Source of the DNA: Canna indica
Taxonomy: Eukaryota; Streptophyta; Magnoliopsida; Zingiberales; Cannaceae
DNA length: 64,000 nt
Assembly: GCA_034359265.1 (NCBI GenBank)
Contig: CP136890.1
Location: 94,017,501 to 94,081,500, forward strand
Direction of reading: 5' to 3'
Part shown: positions 1 through 12,003 of the stretch, piece by piece
Position numbering within the stretch: position 1 is the first letter of the stretch
How the letters are laid out: each line of letters opens with the position of its first letter
Program-made: the position numbers and the translations under genes
Notes under the pieces: model-generated
What the model saw: only the letters and a program-made list of their open reading frames with translations
What the model was told of the DNA's origin: nothing
Database searches by the model: none

Positions 1-727
1 AGAAAATTGATTCTATCAAAAGGAATTCATTAGATGAGGTTTTCATTGATGAAAATATAGTTAACGCGTACAGATCTTATTGGACCAATATCCTCTACGC
101 CAAATTCTACGAAAAAACTCAATCATTGAGCCTTGTGCAAAATATTTTGCCAAAAATATAGAAGGTCAGTTGTGCAGTTCAGATTATTGACTTGGCTTCG
201 GGCTTCTTCTGTTTCAAGTTCGCAAACACAGATGATATGAAAAAAGTTTCATCAAACGGGCCATGATTCCTACGAGGACAAGTGCTGCTCCTTATCCCTT
301 TGAGGGCAAACTTCCAGCCCATGGTTGAGCGCAAAGACACCATCCCAATATGGATTCAATTTTCAGGTTTACCTATTGAATTCTTACAAGGGCAGACACC
401 GATAGAGCTAGCTTCAGCAATAGGGAAGCCATTAAAGGTAGATGAGATTACGCTGAAAGGTAATAGGGCTAAATTTGCCCGAGTGTGCATTTTATGGGAC
501 CTTAGTAGAACTGTTCCCAATGGACTATGGATCAATTGCTCGGGTAAAAGAACTTGACAGGCGATAGCTTTGGAAAACATACCAAAGCTATGTTTTGAAT
601 GCGAGAAGATTGGTCATTTAGCTGAGCATTGTCTAATTGAACAACATCGCCCAATGGGAAGGAATGAAGAGAACTCAGTCTCTAGAAAAATCTTACCTGG
701 AGCTTCATCTAGCATGATATAAGTTGC
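1..727 (+). pseudogene. LINE (L1-type) ORF1 remnant, 5' piece
   Basis: Decayed gag-like ORF1 of a plant L1-type non-LTR retrotransposon. Read on the + strand with stops and frame breaks, it resembles the DUF4283 domain: motifs such as GFFCFKF (near 200-230), then PIWIQFSGLPIEF (near 340-380) and a region reading GNRAKFARVCI (near 460-490). A CCHC knuckle follows at about 583-630 (C-x2-C-x4-H-x4-C, CFEC..GH..HC). In-frame stops near 160, 264 and 555 show it is not functional. The reading resumes after the inserted LTR element at 8566. The true 5' end lies outside the window. Confidence 0.75.
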
Positions 728-2281
728 TGAGGGAGAAATGGCGATACTAGATGGGGGTGAATAGTGTGTTTACTAAATAATTAGTCTAAATATCAATTTA
801 TAATTGTTTACTTGATTAGTTGGGCAATTTGCAATTCGATGATTTTATATGCGGAAGCAATAAATGATTTAGCAATTAAAACAAATAAGAAATCAATGCA
901 AATACAAGATTTATAGTGGTTCGGCCCCAATGCCTACTCCACTACCTAAGCACTCCGCTTAGAATTTCTAAACTAAGTTTTACTAGATTAATTAGTTTCC
1001 CTTACACACGAGGACTTTTCCCCGAAAAGACTCGCTCTCCAACCGAAGACACTTCCACACCCCGAAAGTATCCCGCCTTCCTACCGAGAGCTCTTTCCCA
1101 CCTCTATCTAAGGGACAACTAGACTAATCCTAGTAAGCGTTAAGTTTACACAAGTGGCTTTACTCATTTTCACCAAGGATACCACTTCACATACAATCAA
1201 AACCTAACATCAGGTCTTCTACAAACACAAATAAAAAATAGTTAAAATAATAGTAAAATTACAATTGAAAAGAGCTAAATGATAAATACAAGATTAGCTA
1301 CTCTTTTCAGCCCTTCAAAATCTCCAACTCGCCAGTAGTAGAGCTTGAGTTGAAGCCCGAGTTGAGGGAAGCAGATTGCGCTTAAAGAAGAACTTGATGA
1401 AGAACGAAGTGCCGCTTAATCAATCTTTGGAAGGCTTTAATCTCCTTTTTAAATGCTCAATAAATTTTGTTAGAGTAGGAGGAGTTTAAAAGAATCATAT
1501 GAGGGTATATTTATACCCTCATGAAAAAACGGTTATTCAACGGATAGAAAACTATATGTTACAGACCGCCGATCGAAGCATCGATTGATCGGTCATTCCA
1601 CCGCTGAAACTTTCCCTGTGGACGGTCGACCGCCAGACGCAGATCGAGTGATCCGCGATCTTCGGTCGACCCGTCGATCGACCGACGTGGTATTGTGTCG
1701 CGGCTCATATGCAGGTCGGTCGATCGATTGGTCGACAGCCAGCCTCGGCTAGTTTCTTTCGCCATTCGATCAGCCCGTCGGTCGACCGACGCGAACTTGC
1801 TTCACAGGTATCAGCAGGTCAGTCGACCGACGGGTCGATCGCCCGAGCTACTGCATGTTTTGGGCTTCCATCGGTCGACCGATGTAGCTCTGCTACTTTT
1901 TTTACATTCGGTCGGTCGACCGATCGGTCAACCGAACCTAGGTTGAATGTTATTTCTTCAACCTATTTATTTCGCGCTTCATTTTCGGGTTTCGGCTTTC
2001 AACGAGCATCATCTTGGAGAGCTTTTGACTTGATCTTTGGACTCGTCCAAGCGACTTTGGTGCACTCGTCGATCTTCGGGAAACTTCCGCGACGAAATCG
2101 AGCGCGACGATCAATGTCCTTCCGATTTCTAATTTCTTCAATTTTTTCGATCGAGGATATCGAACGCTAGTCGATATGGAAATTGAAATATATTCTCAAT
2201 GAAATCATTAGTTTCATGTTTGTTATCATCAAAACCATTAAAATCGAGATTAAGGCTAAGGTTGAAAATCTAAAGCCAACA
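728..2281 (-). repeat. LTR (3' LTR in element orientation)
   Basis: Long terminal repeat of the gag-only element, 1554 bases, about 125 longer than its partner. It aligns with the right copy along its whole length, for example the shared stretches around 916-1000 and 7336-7420. A GC-rich block at about 1560-1945 is crowded with GGTCGACC-type palindromes. The extra length lies largely in that block. Short open frames here are repeat translation and not genes. Confidence 0.85.
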
Positions 2282-5200
2282 ATCTCATTCTTTTTGATGA
2301 TGATAAACATTCTTGAGAAAATATATCATTAAAGCATAAGGATATCAATTAAGGGATTTCTTCCCCTATCAACATGCATATCTATATAATTAAACTCCAC
2401 CTATCTATATGCATGTATATCCTATATTTTCCTCTCATTTATTACACTTTTCTTCACATTTTAACTATACTTTACTCTATGGTTTTCTCTCCATTTTGAC
2501 CTATATTTTCTCTATAATTTTCTATATAATTCTCTCCCCCTTTTGACTTATACATTTCTCCCCCTTTTAACATCAATCAAAAAGGGCAAGAAATGTTATC
2601 TACTCAAAGAGATGAAACACAATTAATACATGAGGATGAAACTCTAAGGAGTATTTTTTAATGAAACATGAAAACCTAAACCAAATAGATGGAAAAATAA
2701 ATATATGATATGAAACAAGGTTCATACATGATATGTTCAAAAACCAAGTATTTGAATTCAAAAATAAATCATGTATGTTATCAAAATGAATATTGTTTCT
2801 TTTTCTTGACATTTTTAGATTTTATTCAAACTTTCAACATACAAAGATATAGGCATTTAAAACATGTATATCAAGTTTGAGGTAAAACTAATATCATTTA
2901 ATCCAAATTTGAACTTAGCACATTTTCATTTGAAATAAGCATGAAAACTATGAAAATGCTAAGTCTCAAGTTTTGTTATCTACTCATGTTTTCTCATATT
3001 TAGGCATCTAGGCATCAAACATGAGAAAATCTAAGTCCATGAATCAAGTATGGGCTTAAGGTGAAATTTTTAATTCACTTTGTTGACTTAGGTCAACCTA
3101 TACTTCAAGATTTGAAATACTAATTTGTTGGATGAAATTTTTTTGATACCAATTATTGAATGAAAATTTTTGATATCAATTATTGAACGAAAATTTTGAT
3201 ACCAATTGTTGAATGACCATTTAAAATGCATGTATCAAGATTCAACTCAAAATGAATTTAAAAATCATAGTTCATTTTTCATCCTATATTGATTCCAATG
3301 AAACAAATAAATTTTTCTATCTATCATCCAAGATATCAAAGTCATTTTTTGAGTTGATTTTACTTAAGAAATTGTGTGAATGATATTAAAATTAGAATCC
3401 AAATGGTATTCATGAGTTTTCATTTGAAGTTTTTTGAAGAAAAATCAAAGTATCGAAAAGATTGATATTTCAAAGAAGATGATACTTTGAGTTTTTGAAA
3501 TTTAACTTTAAAATTCTATTTTAAATTAGATTCTTGATGAAATGATTTGAAATTTTTACACAGCATACTAGATTTTTCAGTGAATGTGTAGTTTCAAGAA
3601 TCATCTAATTTTTTTTTTTTCATATTTTTCTAGAAATAATTGAAATTTATACCAATTGAAGTTTGCAATTGTATTTTTAAAATTTCCAGTTATTCTTAAA
3701 ACTTCTTCAATTTTCATTCAAACTTTTATGACGCTACATGATGGTCATATAAAGAGTATATGTCAAGTTTGAAATGAAAATTAAGTCCTTAAATCAAGAT
3801 ATCAACCTAGCATGGTTTCATTCAAAACTCAACTAGTTTTAATGAAACTTGCTAAGTTTCAATCTTAACATTTACTCATGGTTTTTTAAATTTAACCCTA
3901 TGGATACCTAACATGAGTAAATCTAAATATGTTCCACAAATATAGATTGAAAATGAGACCTTTAGGTCAACTTGGTTCAAGAGTGATAAGCATGAATTGA
4001 CCTCTATTGTCATTTTATCTATATTCATATGAATTTTGTCATCTTGAGAGCATGGAAACATGTCATACATATTCATGAAGATTTGGACTTAAAATAAAAT
4101 ATCCAAGTCAATTGATACGAATTATGGTTTGTTGACTTGGATCAAGTTTTTCAAGCTTAAGTCATCTAAAGTGATATAGATATCACATTGTTCATCTAGA
4201 CATGAATTTTTAATTTTAACTTTCTAGACTTATGTGATATGTGTATCTTAAACATGTTCACCAAATTTTAACTTAACATGAAGTTTCTAAGGAAGAATTT
4301 AACCTAGAGCAAGTTTTATTTAATCAAAATTATCATGAAATTGCCTAAGTTATCAAACTATTTTCTATTCATGAAAAATCAAATATTCATCATGCATAAT
4401 CAATCATGAGTATAGAGACATCATTAAACATGAAAATTCAATTTATTTTTCAAAAAAATTGCAAAATAAAATTCATACATTTTTCTAGAAAATTTGCCCA
4501 ACTTTTTCATTTACTTCTAGATAGCATAGTCTTCAATGTTTACCAACTTTTTAACTTGCAAGTAGGCTTCATTAGTAGCATAATGAAGTAATATGCCAAC
4601 TTAGCAAGATAACAGACTAAATAACAAAGTTTAATGCAAATTTTCATTAGAATAACTTAACCTATGCTAGATAGTGAAGATTCATTTTTAAGAAAGTTTT
4701 TCATGATATCTAAATGAATCATAAGGGATCTTAAGATGTGACCATTTGAAAAATAAGATCTCTAATCATGTTTAACTAGTTTGGACTTAAAAGAAATGTC
4801 TCTAATGACAAGTTCTAACTTAAGACAAGTTTCATTTAATGAAGTTTGCCTAAGTGCCATAATTCTACCTACTCATGAAAATTCAAGAATTTAACATGCA
4901 ATTCTAGTCATGAGTATAGAGACATGGTTTAAACTTAAACAATGAGGTATAACACTTAGATTTCGAATTTATCCAAATTATACCTTATATATACTTGAAA
5001 ATTTTGTCAAACTAATATATTCTATTTAGCCTTCCTAAAATAAACTTATAACTTGCAAGTATACTTTATAAATATGAAGTAAAATTAAATCTACATGCAA
5101 GCTATCAAACTAAGTAGCAAAGATATGAATCAATTATAAATATCAAAAATCACTTTGCTAAATGATTTGAAATTCGTTTTAAATAAAATTATCATGAATC

Positions 5201-5600
5201 CAAAACAAATTAAAAGATATCAAAATATGATATTTTGAAAAATTAGATATCCAATCCTTCTTATTGGTTGAAAATCGAAAGGTCACAGTGTGCCTACGAT
5301 TTACAACCGCAAGATCGCTTAGGCCCATTGCAGGCCACCGGGTCTCCGAGGAGACCGGGAAATCAAAATCAAAAATGTTTTTGAAAGATGTTAAGAGCGG
5401 GGAAAATCAATCAATTTTAAGCATGTATCATAACTCCAACTTAGATAAGCAAAGGGATATCGGAGATGATACCACAATGGTTTTGATGCCAATTTTACCT
5501 AAGGCATCAAAATGGCTTGAAGTTGCAACCTCTTAAGATGTTTCATTTGAATCCAATGTCAACTTCAATACACTATTTTTCATTCATCCTTGTGTGGTAG
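2282..5600 (-). other. Interior of the gag-only element without recognisable coding capacity
   Basis: About 3.3 kb of strongly AT-rich sequence lying where pol would be in an autonomous Copia element. I see no pol-like reading frame in either direction. The end next to the left LTR is purine-rich on the - strand (AAAAAGAATGAGAT), as expected for a polypurine tract. It contains a short imperfect tandem array at 3130-3216, three units of about 29 bases built on GATACCAATTATTGAA. The + frame at 5264-5536 has no recognisable domain. Confidence 0.6.
3130..3216. repeat. Short imperfect tandem repeat, ~29-bp unit
   Basis: Three successive units share the core TTTTTGATAYCAATTATTGAAYGAAA with small changes in the poly-T length and a few substitutions. 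It lies in the non-coding interior of the gag-only LTR element. Confidence 0.7.
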
Positions 5601-7067
5601 CTCCCCCTACAAAAGAAGAAGAGATTTTTGCTACCCAAATAGCTTTGGGTTCTTGGGGGTGAATTGGCCTAGGAATCCAAAGTATCTTAACTACACTTGG
5701 ATTTTTTTAAATGCACAATCAATAATTGCATGGCCATAGATACCACAACAAAAGCAATGTTCATGAAATTTTTTCTTTTCATTTTTAGCATGAACATGAG
5801 ATCTATTTTTTGAGTGCTTGTCATTTGAACTAGGATGAGCATGAGCATGAGCATTCTTTACATAAGCATCCTTATCCCTAGGATTTAAAAAAAAAATGAA
5901 GCATGTGATAGGTTACTAGTTTTCTTGCTCAAAAAAATAACCTTATTTTTTAAGTCATTTATGGATTTGTGTAAAGCTTGTATTTGATATTTCAACAAGC
6001 AATTTTCATTTTTAATCTTTGTGTTTTCTAACTTCAAATTTTCAATCTCAACTTTTGAAATATTTTTCAATTCAATTTTCAACTCATAATTTTCATTTTT
6101 CAAATCTATATTCTCACTTTTTAAGTCTTCAATTTCAATTTTAAGATTGTCATGACAAGAATTACTAGTTCTCAAAACATCAATACTACCATGACAATCA
6201 ACAATTGAGGAACTTAGATTTGACTTTAAATTTTCATTTTCTAATTCTAGAGCTTGCAAATCTTTAGTGAGCCTAGAGTTATCCTTTTTAATTTTCTTCA
6301 TTTCTTTACTCTTTTTTAAAAGCATGACACACATACTTTGACATTCTTGTACTAATTCTTCATATGACATTTTGATTGAATGTGAAGAACTAGCATCACT
6401 ATCATATGTCATATCTTTATCATGACTAAAAGTTGAAAATTGTACCTCATCATGGATACCCATGAGGCAAACTTTGGATGCGCCTTCATAGTCATGATAG
6501 GAGAATGCTTCTTGTGATTTGGATCGAGATGCATGTTGAAACAGTTGTCCTCTTTTTGACATTCTTCTTTGATAAAGGACAATGCCTCTTATCGTGTCTT
6601 GTCTCTTGGCAAAGGAAGCACCTAAGTTTTCTCTTCTGATTCTTGCTTGTGCTTCTTTGGCTATAATTGCTTTGAGCATCAAAACCGATGTTAGTACTAG
6701 GGGGATGACCATTGTCATCACCACCCTCAACAAAAGTGTTAATCTCTTCGATTTTCGCATAGTCATATAACATATTCAAGCAAGCCCAAATATCGAATGC
6801 GGAAGAACAATGCATAACTTTTTCAAGTATATCATTATAGAATGAGCAATAAAGAAAATGCGTTGTCTTAGCATTTAATTCAAATAATCTAATTTGATCT
6901 TGAGTCCACTCATTAATGTCAATGGTGGGCTCAACATATTCATTTTTTAGCATGCACAAAAGATTTAAACTTTGTGTTTTAAGAAAAGTATACATCGTAC
7001 TTTTCCAAACACCAAAATTTTTCTCATCAAACATAGGTGATGCATATGCTATACTCTCTAGAGTCAT
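5600..7067 (-). pseudogene. Copia-type gag with two CCHC knuckles, frameshifted
   Basis: Gag polyprotein of the non-autonomous element. I chose the Met at 7067, just inside the primer site, because the typical plant Copia gag opening follows (SPMFDEKNFGVWKSTMYTFL). The first frame runs to a knuckle C-x2-C-x4-H-x4-C near 6580-6620 (CFLCQETRHDKRHC). The reading then shifts by one base near 6560 into a second frame (to 5885) that is rich in Asn, Lys, Glu and Leu and looks like a coiled coil (LKSENIDLKNENYELKIEL). After a further slip in a poly-T run at about 5885-5898, a second knuckle (CFCCGIYGHAIIDC) lies near 5735-5765, followed by a segment like the plant Copia gag-pol linker. The frame breaks mean it is probably inactive. 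Confidence 0.75.
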
Positions 7068-7122
7068 TTTATAGATCGAATCAAAAGTGTAGAAGAGATG
7101 GTGAAATCTCAAACTACGACCC

Positions 7123-7134
7123 GCTCTGATACCA
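7123..7134 (-). other. Primer-binding site for initiator methionine tRNA
   Basis: Read on the - strand the sequence is TGGTATCAGAGC, the complement of the 3' end of plant initiator Met tRNA. It lies two bases inside the right LTR. This is the usual Copia primer site and fixes the direction of the element. Confidence 0.9.
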
Positions 7135-7136
7135 AT

Positions 7137-8565
7137 TGAGGGCAAAATGGCGACACTAGAGGGGGGGTGAATAGTGTGTTTACTAAATAATTAGCCTAAA
7201 TACAAATTTATAATTGTTTACTTGATTAGTTAGGCAATTTGCAATTCGATGATTTTATATGTGGAAGCAATAAATGATTTAGCAATTAAAGCAAATAAGA
7301 TATCAATGCAAACACAAGATTTATAGTGGTTCGGCCCCAATGCCTACTCCACTACCTAAGCACCCCGCTTAGGATTTCCAAACTAAGTTTTACTAGATTA
7401 ATTAGTTTCTCTTACACATGAGGACTTTTCCTCGGAAAGACTCGCTCTCCAACCGAAGGTACTTTCACACCCGGAAGTATCCCGCCTTCCTACCGAGAGC
7501 TGTTTCCCACCTCTATCTAAGAGACAACTAGACTAATCCTAGTAAGCGCTAAGTTTACACAAGTGGTTTTACTCCTTTTCACCAAGGATACCACTTCACA
7601 CACAATCAAGATCTAACATCAGGTATTCTACAAACACAAATAAAAAATAGTTCAAATAATAGTAAAATTACAATTGAAAAGAGCTAAATGATAAATACAA
7701 GATTAGATACTCTTTTCAGCCCTTTAAAACCTCCAACTCGCCAGTAGTAGAGCTTGAGTTGAAGCCCGAGTTGAGGGAAGCAGATTGCGCTTGAAGAAGA
7801 ACTTGATGAAGAACATAGCGCCGCTTAATCAATCTTTGGAAGGCTTTAATCTCATTTTTAAATGCTCAATAAATTTTGTTAGAGTAGGAGAAGGAGTTTA
7901 AAAGAATCATATGATGGTATATTTATACCCTCGTGAATAAACGATTGTTCAACGGATAGAAAACTATCTGTTACAGACCGCCGGTCGAAGCGTCGGTCGA
8001 AGCATCGGTCGACCGGTCATTCGACCGCTGAAACTTTTCTTGTGGTCTTCGATCTTCCAGTATTGCATCGCGGCTTATATGCAGGTCGGTCGACCGCTAG
8101 GCTCGGCCAGTTTCTTTCGCCATTCGATCGACTGACGCGATCTTGCATCGCGAGTATTAGCAGGTCGATCGACCAACGGGTCGACCGCCCGAGCTATTGC
8201 CCGTTTTGGGCTTCCATCGGTCGACCGAACCTAGGCTGAATGTTATTTCTTCAGCCTATTTCTTCCGCGCTTCATTTCCGGGTTCCGGCTTTCAACGAGC
8301 ATCATCTTGGAGAGCTTTTGACTTGATCTTTGGACTCGTCCAAGCAACTTTGGTGCACTCGTCGATCTTCGGGAAACTTCCGCGACGAACCCGAGTGCGA
8401 CGATCAATGTCCTTCTAATTTCCGATTTATCTGATTTTTTTGATCGAGGACATCGAACGCTAGTCGATATGAAAACTGAAATATATTCTCAATGAAATAA
8501 TTAGTTTCATATTTGTTATCATCAAAACCGAAATTAAGACTAAGGTTGAAAACCTAAAACCAACA
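7137..8565 (-). repeat. LTR (5' LTR in element orientation)
   Basis: Second copy of the long terminal repeat, 1429 bases. It is collinear with 728-2281, starts TGAGGG and ends CCAACA on the + strand. It also carries the palindrome-rich GGTCGACC block (about 7980-8225), with fewer units than its partner. Confidence 0.85.
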
Positions 8566-9675
8566 ATTGCATCTTATAAAGGCATTCACGGGCCTTGGCA
8601 GGTAGTCAACAAAGGAAGAAATGAAGTAAGAAGGCCAGAAAAGTATTATGACACTAGTAATCAAAATAAATTTGAAGCACTGCAAGCAAATGCTAACAAT
8701 GAAGATGACACTATTGTCAATGAAATGCAAGTTGAGGCTTCAAATAAGGTCAGTAAGCATGTCTGCGGGGAAGGGAGAAAAACTCAAAAAATTCTAAATC
8801 CTTTCAGAGAGAAAATGCAAAATAAAGGCAAAGGGAGGAAATTCAGCACTGAAAAAGTTATAGAGTTTAATTCTGTAAGCTCTACATCAGTACAAGTCCA
8901 AGTTGACATTGAGAGAAATGTGGAGCAACTCCATAAAAAATTAGTTGATACTTTTATCGTAGCTGTCAACAGAATAAAGGAGGCAGACCACTCAATCATT
9001 GATGAAATGGAGGCAGATGATTACTTTGAGTTCCAATGCAAAGAATCCAAAGTAAGAAAACATACTTCTCAGAACATGCATGTCAGTTCCTTCCCTTTTA
9101 ATCTAAAGCAAAATAAGACTAAGAAGAAAAGGTATTCGAATGACCTTAAGGTTATTAAGATTGATGGAGGACCTCCAACAAAGAATGTGAAAAGTGCTTC
9201 AGATATGAACCAAATATGAAAATGTTAATGTGGAATATTAAATGTGGCCTCAAGATAACAGCTTGTGACTACCTTTAACTCATTGATCAAAAAACACAAT
9301 CCAGATTTCATACTATTAGTAGAGACTCATTTGGAGGATGACAACTCTAGGAATTGCATCAGGAAGCTTGGTGACAAATGGGATGGATTGTTTGTCTCTA
9401 GAAATGATAGATCATGGGGAATTGTGTTTGCTTAGAAGAAGGATCTCTATGATGCCAAAGAAATATTCAAGTGTAATCTTGCTATCCATGTCTTAATAAG
9501 TAGAAATGTCTCTAATCCATGGTTATTCACTAGTATCGATGCAAGTAATGACAGCATAGAAAGGAAAATACTATAGGACTTCCTCATGAACATTGAAATT
9601 GCAGATACTCCTTGGTTGATTGGTGAAGATTTCAACTGCATATATAGTCAACAAGATAAAAGGAAGGGGGGGGTT
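8566..9675 (+). pseudogene. LINE remnant, 3' piece: ORF1 tail and start of ORF2 endonuclease
   Basis: Continuation of the LINE interrupted at 727. The first part (to 9219) is a Lys- and Glu-rich ORF1 tail starting with the common plant L1 phrase GPWQVVNKGRN. A second frame opens near 9218 with an APE-type endonuclease start (MKMLMWNIKCG), then PDFILLVETHLEDD near 9300 and GEDFNCIYSQQDKR near 9625, where an intact domain would read GDFNC. Several stops are present. Similarity ends abruptly at about 9675 before any reverse transcriptase, so ORF2 is truncated. Confidence 0.8.
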
Positions 9676-11085
9676 ATCTATCGAATTAGAAAAGTAATAA
9701 AATTTAATATTATATATCCGATACATATTAAATAAAAAAACTGTTTTACTTTTCTTCATTTTTTATTCTACCTTATCTAACCGAAGAAATGAATCAAGAA
9801 TGCTGCTCTTTTGACTTTGGAAAATGACTTGTCCGGAACAGCTAATCATGAGTGTATTGTTGTGACTTGTGAATATAAGGTGAGAATTATTATTTTATTC
9901 ATCTCAACACGGTTCCACTAATTTGTCACTTAAAGTTCACGCGCACGCGCACGCACACGCACACGCGCTTGATTAATGAACGTAATCTCCACCGCAAGGT
10001 GGCTTCTTTGACTCAAGTCTCGACTCGAGTCCTTTTCTTGCCACTAAGAATGAGCTGCGACACGGTCATTCCACCTTCTTCCTACGTGGAATAGCGGCTC
10101 ACGTGATTAATTTAAGTTAACGCGGTCTAACATAAAGTTCATTGGAACTTGCTTGCTGTCGCCTGTCGGCATGGATAGATAAAGAGATTATCCTATAATT
10201 ATTTTTATTTTAGTCTCTTTTTATAATTTTATAATTCTATGCTTAGATCCTATTTTATACGGGATTGATTCCGAAGTTTCTAAACTCGATCCTACTCTAT
10301 AAGTCTAACCTGATTTGGTTGATACTATTATCGTAGTAATTTGTACTTATCAAAAATTAAAAAAAAAATTATATTTGATTGGCACACTTTCTGTATTTTG
10401 CAAGAATTACAATTTTTTAAATAAGTGTAATTTTCTGCAAAATACAAAAAATAATTTACCTAGACTCTCTAGGTAAATTATATTTGAAAAAAAAAATAAT
10501 TTCACGATCATATCTGCATTTAGTACATAATTTATAATTTATAATTTATAATTTATAATTTATAATTTATATTTTTAATATTATAGATTAGATAATTTTT
10601 GAATTTTTTTACTTATTTATTTTATTTTTAATAAAAAAATTATATATTTTTTATATTAATTATAAACAAAAATTAATTTTTCATATATAATAAAGTATAT
10701 ATTATATTAATTATATATGCAAAAATTATATTATATATATATATATATTAAAATATTAATTTATAAATAAATTTATTTTTTCATATATATATATATATTA
10801 GTGTATATAAATTAAAATATTATTTTATAAATAGATTTAAAAAAGGTATATTAGACATTTGGTATGTACTTCCTAGGAAGTACTCATGTCAACCAAACAT
10901 ATTCTAGGAGAAAAATTATATTTTTTATTAATTAACTTTATGTCAATTAAACACTTTTTAGATATTTCTCGGGATATACATATAGAAAAGTTAATTCATG
11001 TGAATTATAATTTTTTACAGAAAGTTATTTTCCATATCAACCAAACAAGACTTTAGAATCGTATCTTATTACCTTAAATTTTTTT
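9676..11085. other. AT-rich spacer with microsatellites and hairpins
   Basis: No gene seen. It holds a CACG/CACA microsatellite (about 9938-9968), a heptamer array of TATAATT (about 10524-10563) and long TA runs. Nested hairpins lie at about 10390-10481, and GTACTTCCTAGGAAGTAC at 10864-10881 is a perfect 18-base palindrome. The phrase TCAACCAAACA recurs (10890s and 11038), which suggests a decayed MITE. Confidence 0.5.
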
Positions 11086-11087
11086 AG

Positions 11088-11422
11088 GAAAAATGACCAA
11101 ATTTGCCCATGAAGTATTGAAAGATGTGCAAATTTGTCCCTCACTATGTTTTTTTTATCAAAATTACCCTCGACGTTATATAGTTGGATCATTTTTGTCC
11201 TTCTCGTTAACGAAAGTCCACGTCAACAAACGGAATCCCACGTGGCAAGTGCAGCTCGACCACATAAGATGCCGATGGAAAATGACATGTGGTAATTATG
11301 TAGTGACGAGCAATTTTGGCCCAAAACATATTTAAATGGACAAATATAAATCTTTTTTAATACTTTATGGGCAAATTTGCACCCTTTTCAATACTTCAGG
11401 GGCAAATTTAATCATTTTTTCT
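11088..11422. mobile_element. MITE copy A
   Basis: About 330 bases bounded by inverted ends: GAAAAATGACCAAATTTGCCC on the left and its near complement (GGGGCAAATTTAATCATTTTTTC) on the right. The interior (CCACGTGGCAAGTGCAGCTC and flanks) recurs in opposite orientation at 12004-12385. I could not fix a target duplication, so the superfamily is open. Confidence 0.7.
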
Positions 11423-11599
11423 TTTATATATTATTATCATTAATGTGATCTAATTAACACTATAAGAATAATGTTGATATCATTTTTACCAAAATCAAAA
11501 AATATAAGCTTGACAATTATACTTTGTATTGTAATTGAAGTATTTACTCAAAGATATGAATAACTTTAGTCACTCATCATTGTAATAAGAAATCAACCA

Positions 11600-11800
11600 A
11601 CATAGTAGGGGTTAGTTCAGGTCGGATGGGTTGAGATTTGGTATGTCTCGATCCCGTCCCAATTTTGAGCCGCGACGCAAATATGTGTCCTAGTCTTAGT
11701 CCCGAATATGAAGCATCATAATTTTGTCCCGGTCTCATCCCGATTTTGAATTGGGACAGGATTATCCCCGAACTTTCGGGTCGGGCTGGACTAATTACTA
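11600..11800. mobile_element. Partial hAT-type MITE (same family as 23721-24167)
   Basis: Starts TAGGGGTTAGTTC and runs through GAGATTTGGTATGTC and AAATATGTGTCC, phrases shared with the complete element at 23721-24167. The right terminus is missing or decayed. Confidence 0.6.
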
Positions 11801-12003
11801 ATAATTAAATTTAATCAAGTTTTTATTTTAGTAATTTAGAAATATCTTTTTGAATATTATTTTTGTTTCATCTTTAAAATTTATATTTCTCAAAAAATTT
11901 ACTAAAGTATTTGTTCAAATTCTAAGATAAAAACCAAACTTGCAGAAATCGTGCAATGAACATAAAATACGTTGTTTGAGCACTATATATATTTTATTCA
12001 AGA

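Larger units (their letters stand above)
728..8565 (-). mobile_element. Non-autonomous Copia-type LTR retrotransposon with gag only (TR-GAG-like), inserted in the LINE
   Basis: Two similar direct repeats (728-2281 and 7137-8565) both begin TGAGGG and end CCAACA on the + strand. Read on the - strand they therefore run TGTTGG...CCCTCA, a usual TG...CA LTR. A primer-binding site next to the right repeat fixes the orientation as minus. Flanking 5-mers gttgc (723-727) and attgc (8566-8570) look like a target duplication with one change. The 4.85-kb interior carries gag with two CCHC knuckles. I found no protease, integrase, reverse transcriptase or RNase H motifs, so it would have to move using enzymes from a relative. 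By eye the LTRs differ at roughly one base in fifteen over their first ~185 bases, so it is not recent. Confidence 0.85.

Noticed and set aside
1559..2170. Open frames on both strands in the left LTR
   Set aside because: They are translations of the GTCGAC-rich repeat block, recur in the other LTR with different breaks and show no domain.
5264..5536. 90-residue + strand frame inside the gag-only element
   Set aside because: No family motif, opposite to gag, in AT-rich filler.
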